Shown here one piece after another: positions 25,748-37,300 of a stretch of DNA of 64,000 bases. The notes below the pieces were generated by a model. It saw nothing but the letters and a program-made list of their open reading frames with translations. It had not been told where the DNA came from and searched no databases. Location of the stretch: positions 1,178,001 to 1,242,000 of the forward strand of contig CACVBU010000498.1 in NCBI GenBank assembly GCA_902728285.1. The letters run 5' to 3'. Each line of letters opens with the position of its first letter. Positions within the stretch are counted from its first letter, which is position 1. The DNA is from Clytia hemisphaerica (lineage: Eukaryota > Cnidaria > Hydrozoa > Leptothecata > Clytiidae). The translations under genes were made by a program, and so were the position numbers.

Positions 25748-26959
25748 CCCGGGGGGGGGGGGTACTAGGGCAAGATGGGTTACGGGGATGCTCCGCTGGT
25801 CAGGGTACCTTTTTTAACCTCCACGAGTCCCAGGTAGGGTCGCAAAAACACCAAAATAGAAAAATCAGTCCCTCGTAGGGTGCCTTTTTTTGGAAAATTT
25901 GGGGAAAAAGTAGAAAATTTGACGGCTAGTTCGAACCACAGGTCACAGGTCACAGGTCAACAGGTCACAGGTCACAGGTCAACAAAGTGCAGACCGGAAA
26001 AAAGATAATAAGATCATAACATATACATAACATAACATCAATGCATAACGCATTAAATTACAAAAAAGTAATACATGTTATTAAGATATTATAAAATGAC
26101 AATTGAATAAAATAACAACCTAATGACACTTACTTACAAAAATAATGACAAAATCATAAAATATGATGCCTAACAAGACAAAAACACGAAAAATATTTAT
26201 AATACAGAATGTGATGTTGATAGTGTGAATGGATATAAAACGGCACCAATCAGAAGCTTGTGAGGTCCCTAAGAGAGTGGTTTTAGAAGGATGAAACTAA
26301 TTAATCATTCAATTGTTATTTTAATGACTTAATGACAATTTTTGACAAAAATGTTGACAGAAATCACAAAATATCATGTCTTAAAAGAGAAAAACACCAA
26401 AAATATTTAGCATACCGAATGTGATGATAACAATATGGCTGGATATAAAATTACACCAATCAGAAGCTCGTGAGTTCTCTGAGAAGGTAGTTTTAGAGCG
26501 ATGAGTTTTATTATATGTAACCATCATATAACATTACAAACATTACAATATGTAATATACCTGTTGTACGTATAATATGGTTTTAAATTTTCTGGTCTGC
26601 GTTATACACGGCGCAAACTGCGAAAGATCGATAAAAGCACATGGTTAAATTTTGATGTTTGAAATGGTTTTATATGGATGAAATTGCTTGAGAATTATGT
26701 TTTTGATAATTCTTTGTGTTTTCCAAACATCTTCCTCTGCAATGACATTGATTAGAGTCAACCTGTCATCACTGACCTGTGACCTGTGACCTGCGACCTG
26801 TGACCTGCGTTTCGAACTAGCCGAAAATTTGAGAAAATTTTGGAATTTCAGTCCCATTCAGGGTCACTTTTTCGCAAATTTCGAGTCCCACGTAGGGTCC
26901 ATTTTTCGAACCTCAGCGGAGCACCCCCGTCGGTCGACAAGGGTAGTACCCCCCCGGGG
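25748..26959. mobile_element. G-run TIR element, 7-bp target duplication (1,212 bp)
   Basis: The element opens CCCGGGGGGGGGG-TACTA and closes TAGTACCCCCCCGGGG, flanked by CATTTTA on both sides (25,741-25,747 and 26,960-26,966). Subterminal arrays of the heptamer CACAGGT/ACCTGTG lie inverted at 25,935-25,985 and 26,770-26,812. Two ~165-base direct repeats (26,135-26,305 and 26,342-26,510) sit in the middle. No transposase ORF was seen. A 345-bp relative with the same ends lies at 55,759-56,103. Confidence 0.8.
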
Positions 26960-28149
26960 CATTTTATGAGATAAGTTGCGATTGTAATTTTCATGGAAAT
27001 TTTTAATCGACAGATTTGACTTGGCGTCAGTTTTGTTTGGTTGATAAATCTTTAGCTTCACCATTACCGTGGGATGATTTTCAATAAACTTTTGTTGTTA
27101 TACACAGTCACTCTACACATGATGACTCCAGCCATGATTGGTATCAGACAGTCAGAATGTTGGAAAAAAAACATTTTACGAGAAATTGTTGATAGAAATT
27201 ATATTGACTTATTTTTACAATTTTGGTGGTGTGGGTTTTGTTGGTTGATAATGTTTACACCGTGGGATCCTGTTAGGGTATATTGATTGTTGTTTGTTGG
27301 AAGACACCGTTTAACAGTCTCGCCATCTCCACCGTAGAAGAGGCGGGAGGCAAAAATGATCACTTTAGTACTGTGGAAGGTTAGAGAAATGTAAACATTG
27401 CCATTTTTTTCCTTCCTTTAAAGAGAATGTTTTAGATGTTTGAACATAATATTAATGACAATTTTATGTATCTCTCCTGAAAATTTCACAAAAATTCACC
27501 AAGAGGAAAAGAAGCTATGATGAAAAGGAGTTCTTTACCTACCATTTCTCTGCTGGGTTTTCTTATGAGAACTGGCTGTTTACATACCATTTTTTACGGG
27601 GGAGAGTGAAGTTTCTCGTGGTTGCCAAAATCAAAACAATAAATAGAAAATTGTTCATACGCGTGCGCAGCCGACACTGTTAAACCAAAAAAAGAGAACC
27701 TTTTTTGATAAATACTTTATTCTTTTCATGAAACGTGTGGATGGTTGACATCTTTCTCTAGTCTTGTAAACCAATGCAGTGTCTGTTTTCAAATCTTGAA
27801 TTCTCTATACCTACTGAACTAAAGAGACCTAAATTATGCATGGCTGTATTATTGTTTTTATGCTGGAGTACATAATTATTCAATATGGCTGCCTCTTTTA
27901 AAAAAGGTCTACTGTTTAAAGCTATTTAAATGCTTTAAAACTTTGAGCAACATTTTTTTCTTTGTTGCTATTAAAGATAGATTTTTACTTTGTCGTAATG
28001 TAAATTTATTGTAAAGTTCTAGTTTTTGAGTTTAGTTCATCTGCAGTAGTATTTTTTCAGTAATCCTTAAATCTTGTGAATAAAGTAACATTTAACCAGA
28101 GTTATTGCCCTCATTATATTCAAATTTCTATTTTTTTTTAGGGCTGATA
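26960..28149. other. Non-coding stretch with repeat fragments
   Basis: No gene was supported. A ~120-base fragment at 27,455-27,575 (TATCTCTCCTGAA ... TTTCTCTGCTGG-TTTTC-TTATGAGAAC) recurs at 59,965-60,050. Bases 27,831-27,912 are one half of the small palindromic MITE at 44,791-44,968 (ATTATGCATGG ... ACATAATTATTCAA ... AAAAGGTCTA). Confidence 0.5.
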
Positions 28150-29429
28150 CAGCACCTGACCCCGAGAATGTAGGTGAAATTTGAATCAGACCTGAGAGAT
28201 GTAGATTTGCATTTAAAAAAATATTGAATGTTTTAAACGAAATTTTGAACTCCCAAAATCCTTTCCCAGGGGTTAGTTTCATTACTTTTGATAGATAAGC
28301 TAATTTTTTTGGTCCTTGAAGTTGACTCCCATTTTCGTTATAACCCCCAGAATGTAGGTTTGGTTTTATGTCTTTAAATCTAGTAATAGTAAAATGTTGA
28401 TATTTTTTTCGATTGAATTAATTATAACAGGAAATTTTAGAAATATTTTATGCCAAAACAATATTCTAAAGAGCTTTTGTTATTCTGAAAATCGGATTTT
28501 TCGCTTTTTAACCCCCAGAATGTAGGTGAAGAGATTCGGTTGCTGAGAGAAAAATTTCAGTATTCATCGGAAATTTTTGTTCTCTAAGTCAAATTCATAC
28601 TTTAGAAAAATACTCTGACAAAAAATTAACAAAGGTATTAATTTTATCGTGCTACAAATGATGAAAAGTAAAAGAAAGGACGAAAAGAAGAGACAAGAAA
28701 GTTGTTTTTATTTTGTAGGTTGAAGATTCTGTGTTAAAATATGTGAATAATGTAACAACACCCCTGCCTCACAGCCCCGGTGGAACTTTTCCCACATCGG
28801 GTCAAAAAATTTCTACTAAATTCCCAATGGGGATAGAAATTCTATTGTTCCAAACTTAGGCAAATTTTCTGATTGGGCTGGGGTCCCAGCGGGTCTGGGA
28901 CACGTCGTAAAAGCTTAAAATGCCAACATTAATCATCTCTCAGGAAATACTTTCATGTTATGAAAGTACAACAAAAATGTTTTATATAATTTGACAGACT
29001 TTTTATGTCGGGTTAAGAAGGCTCCCAAGTTGTAGGTCAACTAACCCCAATAGGTAGGTCAAACATTTTCGTTAAAATATCTAACTTAGAACAATAAAAT
29101 ATTGAAATGGACTATTTTCCACATTTCCTTAGTTCATTAGGAATAAGAAAATACCCTATCATCATAACTTAATTCCAATAGATTTCGATTTAGAGAGGAT
29201 TTATTTAAAAAATGTCTCAATTCGAGTAGTATCCAATCAACTTCGATTCAGATTTTCGCCTGAAAAAATCAATTCAAGTTAAAGTTTTATGTCTAGAAAT
29301 AATCAGTAATATGTAACAGTATGCTCTGAAACAAATTTTTATGATGTTGATTTATCGTTAGGGCTACAATGCTAAAAAATGAGAAACCTACATTGTCGGG
29401 GTTTACTACATTCTCGGGGTCAGGTGCTG
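28150..29429. mobile_element. TA-flanked TIR element (1,280 bp)
   Basis: Ends are CAGCACCTGACCCCGAGAAT and its reverse complement, with TA outside each end (28,148-28,149; 29,430-29,431). The motif AGAATGTAGGT recurs as a subterminal repeat at about 28,162, 28,351 and 28,516, and inverted at about 29,390-29,410. No transposase ORF is present, so it is non-autonomous. Confidence 0.8.
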
Positions 29430-30273
29430 TAAGTACATATTTTTAAACACCAAAACAAAGCAAACAGCATGCCAGTTCTTTCTGGACAAATGTCGAAATA
29501 AAACTGAGGAACAGATAATGTGTTTTTTTTGAAATATTTTTTGACTCATATTGAGTTACTTCTTTCCATCTTAACTCATATGGAGTTACTTTCTTCCTTA
29601 AAGTCATTTCAGGTCACTAGTTTTACACTGACGGATTTCTGTCATCATATTTTCCTTTTCTACTCCAACCTGATTGATTTTCTGTGAATGTTCATTCTAG
29701 ATTTTTGTAGTATTTGTATTGTCTTTTTGTTTTGTGGGTTTTTGTCTTTATTGTTTCCATTTTGAGTAGTTGAAGGTTTTATACTTCTAGACTATATATG
29801 TATACTTTATTATGTGTGCTTTTTTATATACCCTATTGGTATATATTTTCGCGTGTTACAAATTTTCGCGAGTTTTTTGGTCAATTTTCACGAAATTTAA
29901 TACTGTTTAAATTTTTAAAAATTACAAAATCGCGAAATTAAATACACGCGAAATAATTTTTCTTAGTATTTTGTTAGTATTTTTACATCAAAAACGTTGT
30001 GTTTCAAGCAAAATAAACCAGCCGAGGCTGGAAGGTCAGCCAATAGAGCTTAGCTAGATAGCTTTAATTAGTGGGTTAACAGATCTAAAAGATGTACTGA
30101 AACAGAGTAGACTAAAAATGTTGAATAATGTACAAAATGTGAAACATTTGATAACTTGATTTAAAATTATTTAAAAAAGCCTGAGAGCTCCTCCACCCCC
30201 CCCCCCCCCACGAGAAGATCAAAGTATACTTCTCTTAGCATTGTAGCACTGTTTCTATGACATCAAACAATTA

Positions 30274-30546
30274 CTCTCGGGTACCTAATAGCCGTCCCCC
30301 CCCGCTAATTAATTTTTCGAAAATTTTCCACCCAGGACATTCTTATTCCAACCCCCCCGCTTATTAATTTTTGGAAAAATGTTCTTAAAAGTTCCCTCTT
30401 TTGTCCTAATTCAGCTGTATAAGCCTCCTTTTCAAAAATTTTCCACCCAGGACATTTTTATTCCAACCCCCCCGCTTATTAAGTTTTGAGATTTTTTCCA
30501 ATCCCCCCGCTTATTCCAAACCCCCCGGCTATTAGGTACCCGAGAG
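30274..30546. mobile_element. TA-flanked MITE (CTCTCGGGTACC ends)
   Basis: Inverted ends CTCTCGGGTACCTAATAGCC and complement, TA on both sides. The interior repeats a C-run phrase (CCAACCCCCCCGCTTATT). A solo end of the same family, CTCTCGGGTACCTAAT, lies at 38,010-38,050 in the CGAT-rich complex. Confidence 0.8.
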
Positions 30547-30561
30547 TAAGCTATAGTTCAT

Positions 30562-30827
30562 TGGGCTCTTCCAGAAAAAAACCATTCATGGGGGGTGGAG
30601 GATATATTGTCCAGGGGTATTGAAAAAACCCTGAAAAACTGCCATGTCCATGGGGTGAATCTGCGATGTCCAGGGGTAAATAATTGTGTCCAGGGGGTCA
30701 ACTTGATGCTTGTCCAGGGGTAAAACACGTGTCCAGGGGGTGAAAAATCGAAATGTCCAGGGGTAGATCACAGAAAAAATAATATATCCTCCACCCCCCA
30801 TGAACGAATTTTTTCTGGAAAAGCCCA
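30562..30827. mobile_element. TGGGCTCTTCCAG MITE, copy 1
   Basis: Inverted ends of about 45 bases (TGGGCTCTTCCAGAAAAA ... ATGGGGGGTGGAGG). The interior is a string of GTCCAGGGG(G)T units. A second copy with the same ends and same internal unit is at 55,011-55,294, which confirms a mobile family. The target duplication is 1-3 bp and ambiguous. ORFs over it on the minus strand are translations of the tandem unit and are not genes. Confidence 0.8.
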
Positions 30828-31334
30828 TTACTATAAAATAAATGAGAAACATAGTGTAGGTAATTAAACTTTTTGTTAATTTCATTCCAGTCAGTTATGA
30901 TACAATTTTTCTGTTGGATGTAGACAATATCCATATCTGACCAAAGTGTTATCTAGAAATAAATAAGAAAATTGCCAAAACGTCAGAACCAAAATAAAGA
31001 TATCCATGAAATATACATAGAATCTGTACTTTTTGTTTTACTTGATAAAACTCCAATAACACTTTAAACTAACAAGCTACAAACTTTAAGTCACAAAGAA
31101 AAGAAAAGGAACACAATTTGCATCAAAATCTTTGCAAAACGTAGTTCATATTTATAACATTTCAACAGGAACTATATTTTGGTAGACTTGGTCAAATTAC
31201 AGAAACCATTTGTCAGTTGTCTGCAAGGCCAATGAGGTACGTAAAAACTGACTGCTATTCAGTCAAAGCCAAAATTTGGCAAGGTCAGAAAAACATAATT
31301 TAATCCAGTCTTCGTAAATAAATTTTGTATAGTA

Positions 31335-31995
31335 CCGTCAAGTTACACAACATGCACACACAACCATCTTGAAGACTTTGCTGGTCGCAAATGATAACCG
31401 AAAGCAAAACTAAAAATTCATAACTATGCAGGGAAGCTCATTTTTCCCCCATTTTGCTTTAAACTCCCTTTTGATTGGTCTATGAATTTGGGCGATCGCT
31501 TTGCCGCCTTGGCGGAATAAACACACGACCATAATAAATAAATTCAACAGGGCAGCGGAGTAGCAATTAATTTCAACTGGGAGTCCTCTCTTCTGTGCCA
31601 AGCACTGGCAGTGTTTTTTAAACTTTATCTATCTATCTATCTATTATGGTTGAGTTACAGGAGGCTCTGCTGGGAGCCCATTCTCGCAACTATAGATGCT
31701 TTTTGAGTAAGCATCCCGTCAGCACCTTGAACTGACTACCCAATTCCCCTCACATGGCATGGGTTGACCCGGGCGAAGGTTTGTTCACTTGCCAAGTGAA
31801 CCGTTGTGAGTGGGAATCGAACCTTGGTCGCCTGTACAGGAATCAAGGTTGATGTCCACTATACCACAACGCCTATGAAACATTTAAAACGCCTATGAAA
31901 CATATTTAAAACAATGTTAAATGAAGACCAGATGGATCTGTTTGTTATGACTGTGCAAGTTGTGACAAGAGTGTGCATGTTGTGTAACTTGACGG
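31335..31995. mobile_element. TA-flanked TIR element hosting a SINE
   Basis: Inverted ends CCGTCAAGTTACACAACATG and complement, with TA outside each end (31,333-31,334; 31,996-31,997). A tRNA-headed SINE occupies 31,625-31,873 within it. The flanks of the SINE are AT-rich, and I see no transposase. Confidence 0.75.
31625..31873 (-). mobile_element. tRNA-derived SINE with (ATAG)n tail
   Basis: Read on the minus strand, the head has a Pol III A box (TGGTATAGTGG) and a perfect B box (GGTTCGATTCC) at tRNA spacing. A ~150-base body follows, with a small hairpin (GTTCACTTGGCAAGTGAAC), and the tail is AATAGATAGATAGATAGATA. The acceptor stem is imperfect, so it is a SINE head rather than a tRNA. A 14-base phrase CGCCTATGAAACAT is tandemly duplicated at its 5' side. 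Transcription would be by Pol III and mobilisation by a LINE in trans. Confidence 0.75.
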
Positions 31996-33378
31996 TATAA
32001 TTCATTAAATTCTAGAAACCATTTTTCATAACTTTCGGCAGTCCGCTTTCTACAAGTCTGATAAGAGATATGTATAAACTGTTATCGCCATTTATTCCAT
32101 TCCATCATTCAGTCAAAACGTGCGCCAAGGTTAGAAAAGGTTAGAAAAACACAATCTGCGTCCGGAACTGCATGAAAAATAGTTTGATCAATTTCAACAA
32201 GAACTGTATATATTAATATTAATATAATTGAACAAATTCCAAAGACCATTTGTCATAATTTTGCAAGTCCAATAATAGGAGATGTGATGTCATCATTTGG
32301 TTCCCGTCATCTGACTGACCCTGATTTACGGTCAGCAGGTAGAGTTGGAGAATCGGAAAGCTTTTCAGCTGCTTTGCTAGATTTCCACTTTCGACCTCTG
32401 CACGCTCTGTGTTTACAAGTTTTCAAATCGAAGTAGCAAGCCGCATGCTAATGGAGAGTAAACCGAAAACCAGTTTATCTACGGTTTCTCAATTTCTTAT
32501 TTCGGATCAGTCCACACGGATTCCCTTTCAACAAGATGTAGCTGCTTCTTAAAAGAAAAATATTTTTGACCGACCGACCGAATGACCCCCACTTTTTAAA
32601 GTAGAAATGACGGGAACCAAACAATTTTTTGTGATTCGCCTTATCAAACACGTCCAAACCAAGTCCAAAGAAGCACGATTGCATCCAGTCTTTATCAAAT
32701 TTAGACAGTAGCTGTACTTTTGTAAACTTTATCAAATTCCAATAACATTATAACACCATCAATCCCACCTAGAGGCAAACAAGAAAAATATTTTTTTATT
32801 GCAAAAACTAGACTTTTTATTATAAAAAGCAGCAATAAAAAGTATCAGAAAATTCAACATAAACAAAAACTTGAGCAAAAGACTTTAAACCTTCAAAAGA
32901 TGTAGAAAAAGAATCCCCTTGATGAAAATCATGTGTTTGATTTGCCGATTAAAAAAAATAAATGACAGAAATTGAAGCTTGCAACAGATTTACACTGGAA
33001 ATACTTTGGCACAACACTGACTTATCACATCTGACTTTATCACTTGAGCCGCCATCTTGAAACACCACATTATGATTATGATCTGTAAAAACAACGCACG
33101 CTAAAAGTACCCAAAAAGTTAACCCGATATCGGAAGAAAGTTTAGAAATCAAAGTGAGATCGGGAAATCGGATTTTTTTTTGCCGTCTTATGGTGGAAGA
33201 AGTAGAAGAAAATTTTACCTATTTGAATGCTCAGCTTCGGCTGACCAATCAGTCTTTTTCTTGCTTTATATTCCCACTTTCTGAAAATACCTAGTTTAGT
33301 GAATCGCGAAATTTAATACACGCGAAACACGTTTTTTCGAAAAAATTTCGCGATTCGCGAAAATATATACCAATAAGG

Positions 33379-34278
33379 TATGTCAATAATGACCTTCATT
33401 TTTAAGGAAATATTTAGTCGCAATTTTGCGATTCTTGTTTAAGTTTATTCAACAAATTGAAAGAAGCTACTCTTTGGCTTTAACATCGAATTATGTTTCT
33501 TGATTGTACTTCCTGCTAGTCGTTTTAAGCTTATTGGGCTGACCTTCCAGCGCAGCTGGTTTATTCCCAAATAAAAACATTGCCTTGTTATACTGTTTTT
33601 ACATTCCAAAAACAACTAAAATCTGGCTATCAAAAAGCTTTAAGTGGACCCCGGGCTACATAAAAGATATCTTTTGACAAAAGTTTTTTTCGATGACGTC
33701 ACTCATCATGCCCAAAGTGAGGAAAAACCGAAAATTTCCTTTGTTCTTATATCTAAGAAAAGTTTGAAAATCTCTCTTGGATCAGAACACTACCCTCAAC
33801 ATAATCTCAGCAAAAACTAAAACATCAAACACACCCCAATTGCTCGACCGACAATACCTACAAATATGCTAAAAAGCTATTGTATTCTAACAAAGGCTTT
33901 AGAAAATAGTTGCCGAGTTTAAAGTGCTTTATTTTATCCTAAATATTCAATAAATTACGGTTTAAACGATATATTTGACATTAAAAATAAATTTGTATTG
34001 GAAAAGTGTCAATTTTTGTGACACCTGTCAGTAAGTGTGAAAATTTATAGGTGTGAAATTTTTTTCATTTTGAAGGTAAATAAAGTTAGGAATTTTCAAA
34101 AAATTTCATGGAAAAAGCTCTATTTCCAGGAGGTATTACCAATAATTTGACCTCCGAACAGAAACAGCCCCGTAGGCCAAATAGAGTTAAGAATCCTTTG
34201 CAACACAACAATACAGGCAAAAAATGTCCAAATCTGGGTAGAACAAAAGATGAATGCAATATAATTGTAGTCGAGATG
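33379..34278. other. Spacer downstream of RPS21
   Basis: No gene was supported. The stretch holds the inverted 40-base copy at 33,527-33,563 (see the 29.8-33.4 kb composite), then unique AT-rich sequence up to the RPS21 poly(A) region. Confidence 0.3.
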
Positions 34279-34316
34279 TTTATTTCCTTATGTACAATTC
34301 AGTGTGGTGTACACTT

Positions 34317-37300
34317 CTAGTTCATGTTGTAGTTCCTGAAAAAATAAATAAATTTTAACCATTAAGGCATGGGCTGTTCCAAAACCATACAGGGGGGAGG
34401 GTGGACGAACCTTTAAGTCAAGGAAAGTATTGAAAATGTGTGGATACCCCCTGGAAAACGGCAAAGTTTGCAAAAAATACCCTCGGAAAGATTTTTTCAC
34501 ACCTTTAAGCGAGGGTGGATGAACTAAAACCAGTCTTTTACACCTGGAAATTTTAGTGCAACACTTTATCCCTTAAATAAACGAATAATAAATGAATTAA
34601 CACCTGGGACATTTTCTGGAAATGTTCATCTACCCCATGTTGGGATATAAAATGGAATGGCCCATTGAGGTAAACCAGGTTTTCTTTAAAGGAACATGAC
34701 AGTACTTGCGAAATTTGTAAACAAACTGTATGCAGCGGATACAAAATCAAAACAAATGTCACATGTCAAAATAAAGAATCAAACCAAATATGGCTAATTT
34801 TGATTGTTCAATTGTTTTACAAGTTTGTTTTGAACACGTGATTTTAATTGTTCTCTTTAATGACACGTGGTTTGCGCAATGTTTACATTTTATTACTTTT
34901 ATGTCCCTTTAAAATTTTATTTTTCTAAAACTAGTTGGGAATCGTAAGGGTACCCTGGGACAAGAAATAAGCAGGTAAAACGATTCGTAATACATTTACA
35001 TTGGTTACAATTCTTTCAACAGATGAACGGACTGCAGACTGTATTGGGGGAATTTAACAACATTGATCAACTTACTTTGGGAAAATTCCATCTTTGAGAC
35101 ATAAATGATTGAGGGCATCATCAGATTCAGCCTAAATGAAAATATGATAAAATTTTCAATTCAAACCAATAATTTCCAAAATAGTACCTAAACTTTTGAG
35201 AATCTGGTAACTAGCTTTAAGTGAATTAATTAATTTTTGTGTAAATTTTAGAATATGTAGACTAATTTTCACAATATGATTTATTCTTAAAGTTTTGCAA
35301 AATGGAGCTTCAATATTAGAGTTAATAATTTCCAAATCGAATTATTAAGGGACCACTCACATACTGATTTTTACCACGCTTAGCGTCATTCCGATGCTAT
35401 AGGGTGGGTGGGTTAGATTGAGCAACGCTAAGAAAATCAACTAGAGATATTGGTTTTTTGAGTAAAATATAGTAAAATGCCGGAGACGCTAGATGTTTAA
35501 AAAGTTTGGGGCTTTTCCCCTGCGTCATAACTTATGCAGGTCTGGGAACCAAACTGTGCTTAAGTCATATACCGAAACCACTACAAAATGTACCAACAAA
35601 AGGGGGGAAGAAACTTCTCGGGCAGTGAACATCAATACTTGAAGTGAGAAAGGTAAAAAGATTTCCATCGAATTTCGGTTTATTTCATAATATGGCGCTA
35701 AGGGTAGGTGGGTTTTTTTATTAGCGTCGGAATGACGCTAAGCGTGGGAAAAATCGATATGTGAGTGACCCCTAAATTAATCAAAGTAAAAATAAAGCCA
35801 CTTAAGGTAAGTAGACACATAGAATTGACCTCAGATTTACGTGTGAAATCATGTAATATCAGGCAATGTAGGTAAATAATCATCACTGGTCATACTACTT
35901 CAATAGAAGAACTCAAGATTTAGCTCAAGTAAGAGAATGTAATTTCCAGTCAAAAATAAATTCTCACTTAAATTTTTTAGTACAATTTGCCCGATTAAGC
36001 ATTATATAGAAAGTTCATTATGTTCTTTTTTCACCATCCTAATCGAAATTAGTATGAGTGGTGCATGAACTAATTAATCACAACTTTCAGAACATAATAT
36101 GGTGATCCAAATGATAAATGACAAAACTGAAGAAACTTCATTCTTATATGGTTCTTTTTATCACCATCATAAGTCTGAGTGGTGCATGAACAAGTTAATC
36201 ATCAGTTTCCATTCCATAAAAATACTTTGTAATCATTAAATATTCTTACAGCACATCTCAATTTGCCAGAAAATGCAAAGGTTTTGAATCCACCTGTCAT
36301 TCTGCCTTCATCGTCAACCTAAAAGAGATGTTTTGAGTTTGAATTATATTTTTAAGTAAAATATAAAACAAAAGTAGTTCCATTTCAAATAAGAACAGGT
36401 TTCAGGAGTTGAAAAGATATCAATCACATTGGATCAGTTCAAAGTGAAGAATTAAACATCATTAACCTGTTATCAAAATTTCAATAATAACAAAAATTAC
36501 CTCAGCAACAGACAGTTGAACTGAAGCATGGTCTTTTGATGAGATCAAGGTATTGGTGGCTGAGCTATAATAAAACTGTAAATTTGATAAACATTGTTTT
36601 CAATATTAACCACTGACTGTAGGCAAAAAAAAAAGCTTGACATACAGGTTCACTGAAATGTCACTCGTATTCCGTATCACACATAAGTGAAATTAGTTAA
36701 TTCATGCTCAGGTTTAAAAAGCTCGATATGCAAGTCAACATGTTATTCAGAATATTTCAATTCATCAGTGCATGAAAAACCAGATAATTACCACCTATTT
36801 TGTTAAGCTGAAAAATTCTAGACAGAGATCTGTTCAGCATACTTCCATATAGAGGTAAGACTTTGTTTCAAAAATTTGGGCTAAAATAGGGAGAGTTTGA
36901 AGCATATCAGTTTATAGTTGAGGACCCTTTACCTTTAGAGTTTTTCTATGCCAGACATAAGTTATTTCAGGTTTCCAGGGGGTTATTCAAATTTCTAGAA
37001 AGCTGCAGGAGGTTTTTAAGGGGTTCTGCTTTATATCTTATATAATTTTTTTAGCTCGTCCAATTTCTCTATTGGCGCACGCTCTTTAATAACAACCACA
37101 GTAAATGTAAACCAGGCTTTACACATTTCTCTTGTAAAACAAAGATATTAATCTCACCTATATCAAATATAGGGTAATGTTCTGTGCTGTTAAAAGAGCA
37201 TTTCAAAGCTTAATTCAATCTGTCAATGGTCACAAGTAGTGGAAGCACTTGATCAGCAAGAACAAGATATTCCAGACGTCCGCGCTCGATAGGATCGATC

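Larger units (their letters stand above)
29831..33378. mobile_element. 3.5-kb TIR-bounded composite with nested insertions
   Basis: The left end CCCTATTGGTATATATTTTC-GCG and right end CGC-GAAAATATATACCAATAAGG are inverted, with TA outside both (29,829-29,830; 33,379-33,380). Both ends carry the phrase CGCGAAATT(T)AATACACGCGAAA subterminally. Inside lie at least three other inverted-repeat elements and a SINE. A 40-base piece near 30,018-30,055 (CCAGCC...GGCTGGAAGGTCAGCC) is repeated inverted at 33,527-33,563, beyond the right end. No transposase is recognisable; the core may be an old element swollen by later insertions. Confidence 0.65.

Noticed and set aside
30586-30934. Minus-strand ORFs rich in Pro-Leu-Asp repeats
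   Set aside because: Translation of the internal GTCCAGGGGT tandem units of a MITE.
35072-35074. TAA as the RPS21 stop codon
   Set aside because: It overlaps a perfect GTAAGT donor; splicing to 34,335 gives the conserved Lys-Asn C-terminus and reaches a poly(A) signal.
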